A stretch of DNA of 64,000 nucleotides from positions 230,434 to 294,433 of the forward strand of contig NZ_SSMX01000030.1 of the NCBI RefSeq assembly GCF_004799515.1, read 5' to 3'. The position numbers were made by a program, and so were the translations under genes. Positions 1-8,391 of the stretch are shown here, in pieces. This stretch comes from Phenylobacterium sp. (GTDB taxonomy: Bacteria > Pseudomonadota > Alphaproteobacteria > Caulobacterales > Caulobacteraceae). Every line of letters begins with the position of its first letter. Position 1 is the first letter of the stretch. A model generated the notes under the pieces. That model ran no database searches, was not told the DNA's origin, and was given only the letters and a program-made list of their open reading frames with translations.

Positions 1-166
1 TGAGGATCTCGCCGTGGCGTGTCGCCAGCGCGATGAGAATATCCAGCGACCGGCTACCCACGCGGACCGGCGCCCCGGCGCGCAATAGTCGCCGCTCTGA
101 CGGGATCAGCTGGAAGTCGCCGAAGGCGAGCGCCTCATGTCCCTCGGAGCTAAAAGCCGCAGCCAT
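1..166 (-). CDS. Winged-helix transcriptional regulator, N-terminus only (cut by window edge)
   Basis: The reading frame starts at an ATG whose complement is at 164-166 and runs off the left edge after 55 codons. The translated part contains FGDFQLIPSERRLLR followed by SRSLDILIALATRHGEIL. This matches the first strands and helix of an OmpR/CadC-type winged-helix domain and the N-termini of the two large regulators at 5572-8382 and 9527-12397. It is therefore likely the start of a third winged-helix/ATPase regulator, but only the DNA-binding part is visible, so a smaller regulator is also possible. Confidence 0.7.
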   Translation of the reverse strand, partial: MAAAFSSEGHEALAFGDFQLIPSERRLLRAGAPVRVGSRSLDILIALATRHGEIL

Positions 167-272
167 GTCGATCCTGCGTTGGATGGTCTCGGATAGCTAG
201 GCGATGATCTCCTGCAAAGCCATCACGCCAACACCCGATCGGGTAAAATGCGTGAAGCAGCCTCCTACACTT

Positions 273-293
273 CTTCACAACCGATAACTCGCG
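273..293 (+). promoter_or_regulatory. Repeated promoter-region element, copy A
   Basis: The sequence CTTCACAA, C, CGATAACTCG, CG lies 74 bp upstream of the AraC-type gene at 367. An almost identical copy (19 of 21 positions) lies 65 bp upstream of the hydrolase at 1099. Placement in both upstream regions suggests a common operator, perhaps for the AraC regulator itself. This is an inference from position and identity. Confidence 0.5.
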
Positions 294-366
294 CCAGGTG
301 GGAGCCAGGCCCAACCTCCAATCAACGCCCGCGTCCACTGACGCTGCGATCTGAAGGAGACCGGTC

Positions 367-996
367 ATGTCCCCAGCCCTTTCCCCCATGCCGCCTGTCG
401 CCGCGCCGTCGCCCGGCGCCGTGGTCTTCGGCGCTCAAGGCCGGTCATTTGCCCGGGCGGCGAATGACCTCGACGCCCCGGCTGATGTGTTGGGCCGGCT
501 GCTGTCCGAGGCTTTCGAGGCTTTCGAACGCGATCCCGGGGCCGCGCGTCAATCGCTCAGCCGGGCCTTCGCGTTGCTGGACGTCGAGCCCCGCGAACCC
601 GCGAAGGCGCCTAACCAAGACCTCGGGCAGCTGGCGCCGTGGCAGGCGAAGAAGGCGGCGACCTATATCGAGGAGCACCTGGATGCGCCCATCGATATCG
701 GTGAGCTGGCGGCTCTGGTGCGGCTCAGCCAATCCTACTTCTCCCGAGCCTTCAAAGTCTCATTCGGCGCGACGCCGCAGCCCTACATCCTCGGCCGCCG
801 GATCGCGCTCGCCCAAGACCTGATGCTAACGACCGAACATCCGCTCTGCGGTATCGCGCTCGACTGCGGCTTCAGCGACCAATCCCACCTATCCAGGATC
901 TTCCGTCGGCTGACGGGCGACTCCCCGAACGCCTGGCGCCGTGCGCGTCGTGCAGCGCCTGGCGAGGCCGACAGCGGTCGGAGTTTCAACGCCTGA
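367..996 (+). CDS. AraC-family transcriptional regulator
   Basis: A 209-residue protein with a short, unassigned N-terminal half and a typical AraC C-terminal domain. The domain starts near APWQAKKAATYIEEHLD (about residue 94) and contains two helix-turn-helix units; the second includes IALDCGFSDQSHLSRIFRR. The start at 367 is supported by a GAAGGAGA ribosome-binding site. No sensing domain is recognisable, so the inducer cannot be predicted. The gene lies directly upstream of the hydrolase at 1099, and both upstream regions carry the same 21-bp element, so it probably controls itself and that hydrolase. It resembles the second AraC protein at 16379-17287 in the DNA-binding half. Confidence 0.88.
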   Translation: MSPALSPMPPVAAPSPGAVVFGAQGRSFARAANDLDAPADVLGRLLSEAFEAFERDPGAARQSLSRAFALLDVEPREPAKAPNQDLGQLAPWQAKKAATYIEEHLDAPIDIGELAALVRLSQSYFSRAFKVSFGATPQPYILGRRIALAQDLMLTTEHPLCGIALDCGFSDQSHLSRIFRRLTGDSPNAWRRARRAAPGEADSGRSFNA

Positions 997-1013
997 CGAC
1001 GGCCTTCGCAGAA

Positions 1014-1034
1014 CTTCACAAGCGATAACTCGTG
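1014..1034 (+). promoter_or_regulatory. Repeated promoter-region element, copy B
   Basis: CTTCACAA, G, CGATAACTCG, TG; 19 of 21 positions match the copy at 273-293. It sits between the AraC gene and the hydrolase start at 1099. A degenerate third copy (TTCACAAC-N3-TAAC) is on the minus strand upstream of the second AraC gene, at 17386-17400. Confidence 0.5.
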
Positions 1035-1098
1035 GCCCACCGAGCGTCGCGAGACACTGCCTCACCGGCCTTTGGGCCCGCCCTCTTCGGAGACTGTC

Positions 1099-2094
1099 AT
1101 GTCCGAGACCCCATTCTTCGACCCCCTCGCGGCGTCCCGCCGCAAGGTCCTGTTCACCGGCGCCGGCGCTGCCGTCGCCATGAGCCTGCCGGTGGCGAAA
1201 GCTTTCGGCTCCCCCAGTGACTCCTCCCCCGCGTCCCCCAGCAAAGGAACAACGACGATGGCTAGCAGCACCTTCAAGACCAAGGACGGCACCGAGATCT
1301 ACTTCAAGGATTGGGGGTCTAAGACGGCCCAGCCGATCGTCTTCCACCATGGCTGGCCGCTCAGCGCTGACGACTGGGACAGCCAGATGCTGTTCTTCCT
1401 GGCGCAGGGATACCGCGTCATCGCCCACGACCGCCGTGGCCACGGCCGCTCAACCCAGACCGATCTGGGCAATGACATGGACACCTACGCCGCCGACAGC
1501 GAGGCGCTGGTGAAGCACCTCGATCTGAAGAACGCCATTCACGTCGGCCACTCGACGGGCGGCGGCGAGGTCATCCGCTATGTCGCCGACTACGGCGGCA
1601 ACGGCCGTGTCGCCAAGGCGGTGATCATCAGCGCCATTCCGCCGGTGATGGTGAAGAAGGCCTCGAACCCGGGCGGTTTGCCGACGGAGGTCTTCGACGG
1701 CTTCCGGAAAGGCATGTCCAACCGCGCCCAGTTCTACGTCGATATCCCGACCGGGCCGTTTTACGGCTTCAACCGGCCGGGCGCGAAAGTCAGCCAAGGC
1801 ATCATCGATAACTGGTGGCGCCAGGGCATGATGGGCGGGACCAAGGCCCACTACGACTGCATCAAGGTTTTCTCGGAGACCGACCACACCGAGGACCTCA
1901 AGAAGATCACGGTCCCGGTGCTAGTCATGCACAGCAAGGACGACCAGATCGTCCCCTACGCGGACGCCGGGCCTCTGGCGGTCAAGCTGCTGAAGAACGG
2001 CACGCTCAAGACCTACGAGGACCTGCCGCACGGCATGCCTACGACCCACTCCGACATCATCAACGCGGACCTGCTGGCCTTCATCAAGGCCTGA
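1099..2094 (+). CDS. Exported alpha/beta-hydrolase, non-heme chloroperoxidase-like (TAT signal, possible internal start)
   Basis: A 331-residue alpha/beta-hydrolase. The N-terminus has a twin-arginine motif (SRRKVLF) and a hydrophobic stretch ending near AKAFG, so export by the Tat pathway is likely. The core shows the oxyanion-region motif [12 protein letters not shown], the nucleophile elbow GHSTGGG (Ser), an acidic residue in SKDDQIVP and a final His in LPHGMPTTH. This is the pattern of cofactor-free chloroperoxidase/perhydrolase-type esterases; the physiological substrate is unknown. A start at 1099 with GGAG upstream is preferred over an earlier codon at 1072. A second in-frame ATG at 1258 has its own AAAGGA site and would give a 278-residue cytosolic form equal in extent to the paralogue at 14285-15115. 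Confidence 0.85.
   Translation: MSETPFFDPLAASRRKVLFTGAGAAVAMSLPVAKAFGSPSDSSPASPSKGTTTMASSTFKTKDGTEIYFKDWGSKTAQPIVFHHGWPLSADDWDSQMLFFLAQGYRVIAHDRRGHGRSTQTDLGNDMDTYAADSEALVKHLDLKNAIHVGHSTGGGEVIRYVADYGGNGRVAKAVIISAIPPVMVKKASNPGGLPTEVFDGFRKGMSNRAQFYVDIPTGPFYGFNRPGAKVSQGIIDNWWRQGMMGGTKAHYDCIKVFSETDHTEDLKKITVPVLVMHSKDDQIVPYADAGPLAVKLLKNGTLKTYEDLPHGMPTTHSDIINADLLAFIKA
1243..1260 (+). promoter_or_regulatory. Internal ribosome-binding site and second start codon
   Basis: AAAGGA at 1243-1248, nine bases of spacing, then ATG at 1258 in frame with the hydrolase. Translation from here removes the Tat signal and starts exactly where the signal-less paralogue at 14285-15115 starts. It may be a real dual start, or a trace of how the signal peptide was added to an older gene. 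Confidence 0.45.
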
Positions 2095-2117
2095 CCAATC
2101 GACCGCCGCGTCGCGTC

Positions 2118-2149
2118 CATGGCCTTCCCGTCCCCGCGGGGAGGCCATG
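2118..2149 (+). terminator. Strong stem-loop after hydrolase gene
   Basis: CATGGCCTTCCC pairs with GGGGAGGCCATG (12 pairs, one G-T) around an 8-base loop, 24 bp after the stop at 2094. No T-run follows, so it may act as a transcript-stabilising hairpin or a weak terminator. Confidence 0.5.
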
Positions 2150-2174
2150 ATCGCGCCGGAAGAAAGTCAAGCTA

Positions 2175-2687
2175 ATGCGGATCCTGATGATCCTGATCCC
2201 CGACCTCGATACGCCGCCGCGAATCCCGCCGGTGCTTCAGTTCGAGCGCTTCCTGTCGCCCTACTACTTGTTCATCGACGCCGGCGCGGACGTCGTGCTG
2301 GCCTCGCCCTGCGGCGGCGATCCGGCTATGCGCACGGCGACGGGAAGGCGTACCGACGCGACCTCCGCGATGCAGCGCTTTCAGCAGGATCAGACCGCGA
2401 GAGACGCTCTCGCCGACACCCTCGAACTCCATCGGGTAGACCCGGACGATTTCGACGGCGCGTTCTGCCTTGGGGTCACGGGCGGTGTTTGGCCACCAAA
2501 CGCCGACAACCCGGGCGGCGCCATGATCGGCGCACTACTTGCCGCTGGAAAGCCTGTCGCAGTCGTTCCCGCAGAGCTACACCTTGAGCCGGATGGTACT
2601 GGCGATGGCTTGCTGATCACTGGTGATCGCGCCGACGCCGCGGCGCTTGCAGCAAGAGCGCTTCTTGGGGCGCTCGGTCGCCCGTGA
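2175..2687 (+). CDS. DJ-1/PfpI-like protein lacking the usual nucleophilic cysteine
   Basis: A 170-residue protein with the layout of the DJ-1/PfpI (class I glutamine amidotransferase-like) fold: an N-terminal MRILMILIPDL strand, AGADVVLASP, and a FCLGVTGGVWPPN segment at the place of the usual PGGHG motif. The segment GKPVAVVPAEL sits where active members read GKPVAAVCHGP. The expected nucleophile Cys is replaced by Val, so protease, chaperone or glyoxalase activity of the standard type is unlikely. The only nearby Cys is in FCLG. The family assignment rests on motif order by eye and is moderate. The gene follows the hydrolase with a hairpin between them and is followed directly by a nuclease remnant. 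Confidence 0.6.
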   Translation: MRILMILIPDLDTPPRIPPVLQFERFLSPYYLFIDAGADVVLASPCGGDPAMRTATGRRTDATSAMQRFQQDQTARDALADTLELHRVDPDDFDGAFCLGVTGGVWPPNADNPGGAMIGALLAAGKPVAVVPAELHLEPDGTGDGLLITGDRADAAALAARALLGALGRP

Positions 2688-2690
2688 TGA

Positions 2691-2957
2691 GATCCGCCTG
2701 AGAGGTCTAGGTCGAGTAGGAGCGTGAATGAAGGCCTCGCGCCCGGAACGGCCAAGGCCTGGGCGCTGGAGTCCTTCGAGGTGGCGAAGACGACCGCTTA
2801 TTGGCCCGGAGCGCCAACTGGCTGCGACCACGACGCGGCGCCGGTGACCCTGCCGCCTGGCTACGATGGTCCAGCCTCCGCGGCCGTCGCGCAGCAATTT
2901 GAGAAGGCCGGCGTGCGGCTCGCCTGGGTCCTCAACACACTGCTCGCCAAGCGCTGA
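2691..2957 (+). pseudogene. C-terminal remnant of an S1/P1-type nuclease
   Basis: The frame is open from just after the stop of the DJ-1-like gene and encodes WALESFEVAKTTAYW, a short linker, and QQFEKAGVRLAWVLN before the stop. This is the recognisable C-terminus of S1/P1 zinc nucleases (..W..ES...A...Y.. and the final AGxRLAxxLN helix). The family is normally around 260-300 residues and carries its zinc-binding His/Asp residues further upstream; those are absent. Only a GTG at 2724 could start translation. It is best read as a deletion remnant. Confidence 0.7.
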
Positions 2958-3013
2958 GGCGTCAGCGATCAAAGCCGGTCTCGCCGGCGCGTGAGGGCCC
3001 CGGCGCAAAAGCA

Positions 3014-3041
3014 AACGCCCCGGCGACAAAGCCGGGGCGTT
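3014..3041 (-). terminator. Rho-independent terminator, minus-strand orientation
   Basis: AACGCCCCGGC pairs perfectly with GCCGGGGCGTT (11 bp, loop GACAAA). Read on the minus strand it is followed by TTTGCTTTT, as expected for a terminator of leftward transcription. It lies about 365 bp downstream of the minus-strand hydrolase ending at 3406. Confidence 0.7.
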
Positions 3042-3109
3042 AAGGCAGCGCGATCAGTCGGGGGGGCGTCTTCGGCGCTGCTGACTCCCAAACCGGCGGC
3101 CAACGCTAA

Positions 3110-3409
3110 GGTTCCGCGACACCCCGCAACGCCGGGCTCAATTCATTCAGGCGCGCGACCTGGGCGAAATTCCCGGCCGCGCTTGCAGCGCGGCCCGACG
3201 TCTTCTCGCATCGGCCCATTCGAAACTGGTTCGCCTATTTCACGCTGGGCGGGGAGCCGGATCACTCCATCCATCACCTCGACGTTCCCGCCGATCTCCT
3301 GGCCGCCTTCGCCGACGCGGTGTCCGATTTCTGGGAGACGGTGGCGGCCCTGCAGCTAAGCGCGAAGGTCGAGGATCAGGAGAAGGCCGCCGCCGGCGAC
3401 CCTCGCTAA
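3110..3409 (+). pseudogene. Remnant of an unidentified coding sequence
   Basis: This frame is open for 100 codons up to a TAA at 3407-3409 and has coding-like composition (for example ALAARPDVFSHRPIRNWF, HHLDVPADLLAAFADAVSDF). It has no ATG, GTG or TTG near its 5' end, and a stop lies at 3107. It looks like the C-terminal part of a gene whose front has been lost or shifted in frame. I do not recognise the family. Its last bases overlap the stop of the convergent hydrolase at 3406. Confidence 0.4.
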
Positions 3410-4188
3410 CGCGCTGCTTCCTCAATCAGGGCCGCGACCTCGGTGGGATGCGAGACCATCACGACGTGGGAGGCGCCCTTGACGACCACCGTGTGTCTGG
3501 ATTTCGCCCGCTGTGCCATGAAGGCGAGCGCCTTCGGCGGAATGTTGAGGTCGCTGGAGCCGTAGATCGACCATGATGGGATCGTCTTCCACGCCGAACC
3601 CGTTGCGGGCTCCTCCAGAGCCGCCTGGGTCACCGGGCGCTGCGTGGCCGCCATGATGGCGGCCTGGCCCGGTGCGACGTCCGCCGCGAACTGGTGCGGA
3701 AACTTCTTCGCCTGGATGTAGAGATCCACGCCGCCAGTGGGCAGGCTCACGGGTGGAGCCAAGGTGTCGCCTAGGCTGGACCCCGGGAACTTGCTGGACA
3801 GTGCGAGGCCCGACTCGCCAGTCTCGGGGGCGAACGCCGAGACGTAAACCAACGACTTCACATTGCTTTTGCCGACGGCGGCGACGCTGATCACGGAGCC
3901 ACCGTAGGAGTGGCCGACCAGCACGACCGGTCCCTTGATGCTGTCCAGCAGCTTGCCGACATAGGCCGCGTCGCCTGCGACGCTTCGCAAGGGATTGGCC
4001 GCCGCGAGAACCGGGTATCCGTCCTTGCTCAATTTGGCGACGACGCCCGTCCAGCTGGCGGATTCGGCGAAGGCGCCGTGCACGAGGACGATCGTGGGCT
4101 TCGCGGCCGCGGCGGAAGCGGCGTTCGCGGCGCTCGCCGCGGCCAGACCGACGACGGCCATCATGGCCGCTTGAGTGAAGGTGCGCAT
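3406..4188 (-). CDS. Secreted alpha/beta-hydrolase (esterase-like)
   Basis: A 260-residue hydrolase with a Sec signal peptide (MRTFTQAAMMAVVGLAAAS..., ending around ANA). The mature part begins TIVLVHGAFAESASW and has the nucleophile elbow GHSYGG (Ser), an acidic residue in YGSSDLNIPP and the catalytic His in KGASHVV. It belongs to the EstA-like/alpha-beta-fold group that often sits in the periplasm. The start at 4188 is chosen because AGGAGAC lies just upstream and the signal peptide begins there; an ATG at 4251 would add 21 unlikely residues. It is divergent from the hydrolase at 4499 across a 310-bp shared promoter region. Confidence 0.85.
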   Translation of the reverse strand: MRTFTQAAMMAVVGLAAASAANAASAAAAKPTIVLVHGAFAESASWTGVVAKLSKDGYPVLAAANPLRSVAGDAAYVGKLLDSIKGPVVLVGHSYGGSVISVAAVGKSNVKSLVYVSAFAPETGESGLALSSKFPGSSLGDTLAPPVSLPTGGVDLYIQAKKFPHQFAADVAPGQAAIMAATQRPVTQAALEEPATGSAWKTIPSWSIYGSSDLNIPPKALAFMAQRAKSRHTVVVKGASHVVMVSHPTEVAALIEEAAR

Positions 4189-4498
4189 TGTGGGGTCTCC
4201 TGCCTGTGGGCCGAGCCGCCCGACGACAGCAGCCCAGGATGCGACGACCATGCGTTGGCGGGGTCGCGCCGAATTGCAGGCGAAGCTCGTTTTTGCACGA
4301 CGCAGGCATGTAAGGGACCGCCGACGTTGATTGAGCCGATCACGTCCGGCGCGCCAATAGGGGGCGTGAATTCTACAATCCGTCAGTCAGGCGGCCCTCT
4401 AGCCTAGTCACATGAGCGACCGTCGTGCAGGCCTTACAGCCCTCGACGCCGGTCAGGGCCCACAGTGCGGACAGGCGAGACCCGAGGAGTTCGAACAA
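4189..4498. promoter_or_regulatory. Divergent promoter region between two hydrolase genes
   Basis: A 310-bp spacer between the starts of the minus-strand hydrolase (4188) and the plus-strand hydrolase (4499). I see ribosome-binding sites at both ends, but no convincing repeat, operator or small gene inside it. Confidence 0.4.
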
Positions 4499-5575
4499 AT
4501 GACCACCATGCCGGCGACCTCGAAGTTCTCGCGCCGATCGCTTATTGCCGGCGGCGTGGCGATCGGCGCCACCCTCGCGCTCCACGACATTGCAGCCGCG
4601 CAGGCGGCGGGAAAGGGCACCATGTTCCCGGTCAAAGAGACGGATATCCAGACAAACGGCATCCGCCTGCACGTCACCGAGATGGGCGCGGGGCCCGCGA
4701 TCCTGTTCGTCCATGGGTTCCCGGACACGGCCTACACCTGGCGGCGGCAGATGCAGGTCGTGGCCGCCGCGGGCTACCGCGCCATCGCGCCCGACATGCG
4801 GGGCTACGGTCAAAGCTCAGCGCCGACCGATGCCGCGCTCTACACGCCGTTTCAGACGGTCGGCGACCTGGTCGGGATGCTGGACGCCCTGAAAATCCCG
4901 CAAGCCATCGTCGTGGGCCATGACTGGGGGGCGACCCACGCTTGGGCGGCGGCAATGATGCGACCGGACCGGTTCAAGGGCGTCTTCTGCCTGAGCGTGC
5001 CGTACTCGCCCCGCGGCGACGCGAGCACCTTCGACGCCATGCGCGCGGCGGGACATGGGTCTGATTTCTACATGTTCGAACAGATCCGGCCCGAGGCGGA
5101 TCAGATCTGGGCGGACGCGAAGGTCACGATTCCAGGCGCGCTCTATTGGGGGTCGGGGTCCGCGCCGGCCGCTCAGGCCTGGAATATTTTTGACCCGGCG
5201 CGCAGCCTTCACCGCGCGCCGCCCGCGACTCTCCCGACGTGGATCGAGCCGGACTACCTCGCCCACAACATCGCTTCATTCCAGCGCACGGGTTTCCACG
5301 GCGCCTTGAACTACTATCGCGCCGTACAGCCGTATTTCGATCTCTCGCCTGCGTTCAAAGGCGCGAAGATCTCCGTCCCGGCCTATTTCCTCTGGGGGAA
5401 GGCCGATGGCCTGGTGCCCATCTACGCCCTCACCGAAGACAAGATGCGCGACCGCTGCCCTGCGCTGAAGGGCTACGTCGGACTCGACGGTATTGGCCAC
5501 TGGGTGCAGCACGAAGCGGCGGCCGAGACGGGCAAGCAGATCCTGGGCTTCGCGCGCGCCGTAAGCCCGGTTTAG
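4499..5575 (+). CDS. TAT-exported alpha/beta-hydrolase, epoxide hydrolase type
   Basis: A 358-residue protein with a twin-arginine signal (SRRSLIAGGVAIGATLAL, ending near AAAQA). The core has HGFPDTAYTWR, the elbow GHDWGATHAW with Asp as nucleophile, and a C-terminal catalytic His in GIGHWVQHE. The HGFP and GHDWG motifs are those of soluble epoxide hydrolases and haloalkane dehalogenases, which form an ester intermediate on Asp; the substrate is unknown. The start at 4499 is preceded by GAGGAG. Its stop overlaps by four bases the stop of the convergent giant regulator at 5572, so the two transcripts are antisense at their 3' ends. Confidence 0.85.
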   Translation: MTTMPATSKFSRRSLIAGGVAIGATLALHDIAAAQAAGKGTMFPVKETDIQTNGIRLHVTEMGAGPAILFVHGFPDTAYTWRRQMQVVAAAGYRAIAPDMRGYGQSSAPTDAALYTPFQTVGDLVGMLDALKIPQAIVVGHDWGATHAWAAAMMRPDRFKGVFCLSVPYSPRGDASTFDAMRAAGHGSDFYMFEQIRPEADQIWADAKVTIPGALYWGSGSAPAAQAWNIFDPARSLHRAPPATLPTWIEPDYLAHNIASFQRTGFHGALNYYRAVQPYFDLSPAFKGAKISVPAYFLWGKADGLVPIYALTEDKMRDRCPALKGYVGLDGIGHWVQHEAAAETGKQILGFARAVSPV

Positions 5576-8382
5576 CGCGACGCCGGCGCCGGCCGGCTGG
5601 CGCGCTCCGTCAACGCGCCGCGCCGACTGACCGATGCTTTCAAGTCAGTGAGGGCCGCCAGCTCGACCTGCGCCCGACGCTCCCAAGTCAAGGCGCCCTG
5701 GGCATGTGACAGCGCTAGGGCGTGGATGACGTCGCTACGCGCTTCGGCCAAGCCGTCGCGGCCGAGGTCGGCGATGCGCGCCCGGCTTCGGAGCCTGAGA
5801 AGCTCGGGGGTGTGCCAAGCGTCGCCGACCACCGCGGCCTCTGCGAGTTCGGCCTCCAGCACCGCGCCGGCTTCGGAGGCCGCGCCAGTGTCCAACAGCG
5901 CCGCGGCCAGCGCAGCGCTGAAGGCCGAACGGTGCACCGTGAATCGAAGGTCGGTGAGCTCGCGGATCGCGGCGCGCAGGCTCTCCGCCCCCGCCGCTGG
6001 GTTTCCCTGGCGATGCAGCAGCTCGCCATGAAAGCCTCGAGAATAGGCGGCCCAGGCGGCGACCCCCAAGGTCTCCGCTTCCCGCCGCAGATCGCCGATG
6101 TAGCGTTCGGCGTTTTCGAAGTCACCAGCGGCAAGCGCGAGCGGGCAGGCGCCGTCCGCCAGGACATAGGCCAGCGTCAGGCCGTGGCCGAGGGCTTCCG
6201 CCGCGGCCACTGTCTCCCGAAGGTCGGCGTAGGCTTCGATCGGGTTTCCCATGAGCCAGCGAAGCCGGCTGTGGATGACGCGCGCGTTGAGGGTCTGCTC
6301 GTGATGGTAGCGCACGATGTGCGATCGGTTCGGCGGCGCCACATAGTCCGCCAGGACGCGGTCGATCCCGAGGCGGGCGTCGCGAAGGCGCCCGAGCAGC
6401 ATCAGGGACCGGGCGCGCATGCGTTCGCCAACGAGCCGTTCATTGGGTTCGCCGGCCTGGTCGGCGAGGGCGATGAAGGCGTCCGCGAAATCGAGCGCCT
6501 CGGCGGGCCGGGCGGCGTTGCCGGCGTTGAGCCACAGGCCCCAGTAGCAGCGCAGCCTGTAGTCGACGTCGCCGAGTTCCGTGGCGATCGCGAGCGTTTC
6601 GACGAGGTCTGACGCGGCCTGGTCTTCTGTTGTGCGTCCGGCCGGCTTCCAGCCCAGGGCCGCGGACAGTTTCAGGCGCGCCTGACGCGTATCCGTCCTC
6701 AGGCGGCCGAGGCGCGAAATCGCCGCCTGGACGTGGTTGAGGCATTCTTCGACCAGCGAGAGCTGCAGGAACAACGGGATCAGAGCGACGGTCAGGCCAA
6801 CGGCGGTCTCGGCGTCGCCGTCAGCGGAAAACGCCCAGTCCAGGGCGAGGCGGAAGTTTGGGACGTCGCCTGCGTAGGTCTCGACCCACGCGGTGGTCGG
6901 AAGCCGCGCCCATTCGGCCTCCGAGCGGTCGGCCACGACCTTGAAGATCTCGGCATGGCGTCGGCGCCGTCTGGCGATCTCCCCGGCCTCTTCGAGCTTT
7001 GCGTGGGCGTAGGCGCGGGTGATGTCGAGAAGGCGGTAATCGGTCCCGTCGGCGGCGAGATGGGCCACCACGAGTGATTTCGCGACGAGGCTCATCAAGG
7101 TCTGAGAGACATCGTTGACGGCCTCGTCTTGGAGCAAATCCGCGGCCGCTTGGGCGCTGAATCCTCGGAAGACCGACAGCGCGCGCAGGGTCATCTGTTC
7201 GTCCGGGGTGAGATCGCGATAGCTCCAGTCGAGGGTGGCGTTCAGGGTTTGGTGCCGCGGCGCCACGCCAGGGAGACCGTCGGACAGGGCTCCCAATCCG
7301 TCGTCGAGGGACTGGCCGAGGCCCAGCAACTCCAACCTATCCAGGCGGGCGGCGGCCAGTTCAATCGCCAGCGGTATCCCTTCGAGCCTGCGGCAGATCT
7401 CCGCGATGGGGACCACGTCGTCGGGCGCCAGCACATACCCGCCGGGTTGGCAGTTCGCGCGCGCCACGAAGAGCTCGATGGCCCCGAAGCCCAGCGCCGC
7501 CGCTGGCGTAAGAGCGGCGCCCGGCGGCGGAACGTCCAGTGGTTCCACGCGGCGCACCCACTCGCCTTCGGCGCGCAGCGCCTGCCGGCTGGTGGCCAGA
7601 ATCCGAAGGCGCGGCGCCTGGCGCAACATAAGTTCGGCGACCTCCGCGACAGCCGCCACCAGATGCTCGCAGCTGTTCAGAAGGATCAGCACCTCGCGGT
7701 CGCGAACCGCGGCGATCAAGGCCGACAGGGATGTCGTCTTCGGCGACCCGATCTGTAAGCTGGCCGCCAAGGCGCCGATCAGCATCGGCGGATCGACGAC
7801 GACGGAGAGGTCGACCTCGACCGTGGTGTCGAAGCGGTCGCGGACCCGTCGGACGACCTCGGCCGCCACGGTGGTCTTGCCAACGCCGCCAGGTCCGACA
7901 AGCGTGGTGAGCTGCCGCGACGCCAAGTTGTCGGTAATGGCTTTGAGGATCGGCTCACGGCCGAACACGCGGGCATTGGGGTTGGCGTCCTGTCGCGTCT
8001 CATCGCCGCCCGCCGCTTCACACCGGCTGACGCCGCCCGCGTCTGACGCCACCTCCGCGAGCGCGTATCCGCGACCTGGCACATGCACGATCCACGATGC
8101 GCCGCAGGGGTCTGCGCCTAAGGCTTTCCTCAGGTGCGAGATGTGCACTCGCAAGGCCGCGTCCCCGACAAGCCGGTCCGGCCAGACCGCGGCGACGAGA
8201 TCGTCCCGAGCCACGAAATCGCCGCGGCGGGCGAGCAGCGCCAGGAGGATGTCAAACGCCCGGTCGCCCAGGTGGACGACCTCGCCGCTCTGAAGCAGAG
8301 CGCGTCGGGAGGCGACGGCGACGAAGGTCCCGAACCTCTGCCCCTCGGCCTCCGCCAATCCCTCTGCGTCATCCAGCGTCAT
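5572..8382 (-). CDS. Giant winged-helix / STAND-type ATPase / helical-repeat regulator
   Basis: A 936-residue predicted transcriptional regulator. Residues about 16-110 form a CadC/OmpR-type winged helix (DRAFDILLALLARRGDFV ... HVPGRGYAL). A STAND/NB-ARC-like ATPase follows, with Walker A GPGGVGKT at 163-170, a Walker B-like strand ending LLNSCEHL and a later PLAIELAAARLDRL segment. The C-terminal 450 residues are Ala-rich helices of TPR type. Proteins of this plan (MalT/AfsR-like logic) use ATP binding and ligand sensing by the repeats to switch DNA binding. The adjacent NmrA-like gene (8392) is co-directional and 9 bp upstream, so they probably share a transcript. A paralogue is at 9527-12397. 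Confidence 0.82.
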   Translation of the reverse strand: MTLDDAEGLAEAEGQRFGTFVAVASRRALLQSGEVVHLGDRAFDILLALLARRGDFVARDDLVAAVWPDRLVGDAALRVHISHLRKALGADPCGASWIVHVPGRGYALAEVASDAGGVSRCEAAGGDETRQDANPNARVFGREPILKAITDNLASRQLTTLVGPGGVGKTTVAAEVVRRVRDRFDTTVEVDLSVVVDPPMLIGALAASLQIGSPKTTSLSALIAAVRDREVLILLNSCEHLVAAVAEVAELMLRQAPRLRILATSRQALRAEGEWVRRVEPLDVPPPGAALTPAAALGFGAIELFVARANCQPGGYVLAPDDVVPIAEICRRLEGIPLAIELAAARLDRLELLGLGQSLDDGLGALSDGLPGVAPRHQTLNATLDWSYRDLTPDEQMTLRALSVFRGFSAQAAADLLQDEAVNDVSQTLMSLVAKSLVVAHLAADGTDYRLLDITRAYAHAKLEEAGEIARRRRRHAEIFKVVADRSEAEWARLPTTAWVETYAGDVPNFRLALDWAFSADGDAETAVGLTVALIPLFLQLSLVEECLNHVQAAISRLGRLRTDTRQARLKLSAALGWKPAGRTTEDQAASDLVETLAIATELGDVDYRLRCYWGLWLNAGNAARPAEALDFADAFIALADQAGEPNERLVGERMRARSLMLLGRLRDARLGIDRVLADYVAPPNRSHIVRYHHEQTLNARVIHSRLRWLMGNPIEAYADLRETVAAAEALGHGLTLAYVLADGACPLALAAGDFENAERYIGDLRREAETLGVAAWAAYSRGFHGELLHRQGNPAAGAESLRAAIRELTDLRFTVHRSAFSAALAAALLDTGAASEAGAVLEAELAEAAVVGDAWHTPELLRLRSRARIADLGRDGLAEARSDVIHALALSHAQGALTWERRAQVELAALTDLKASVSRRGALTERASRPAPASR

Positions 8383-8391
8383 GCCGGCATC

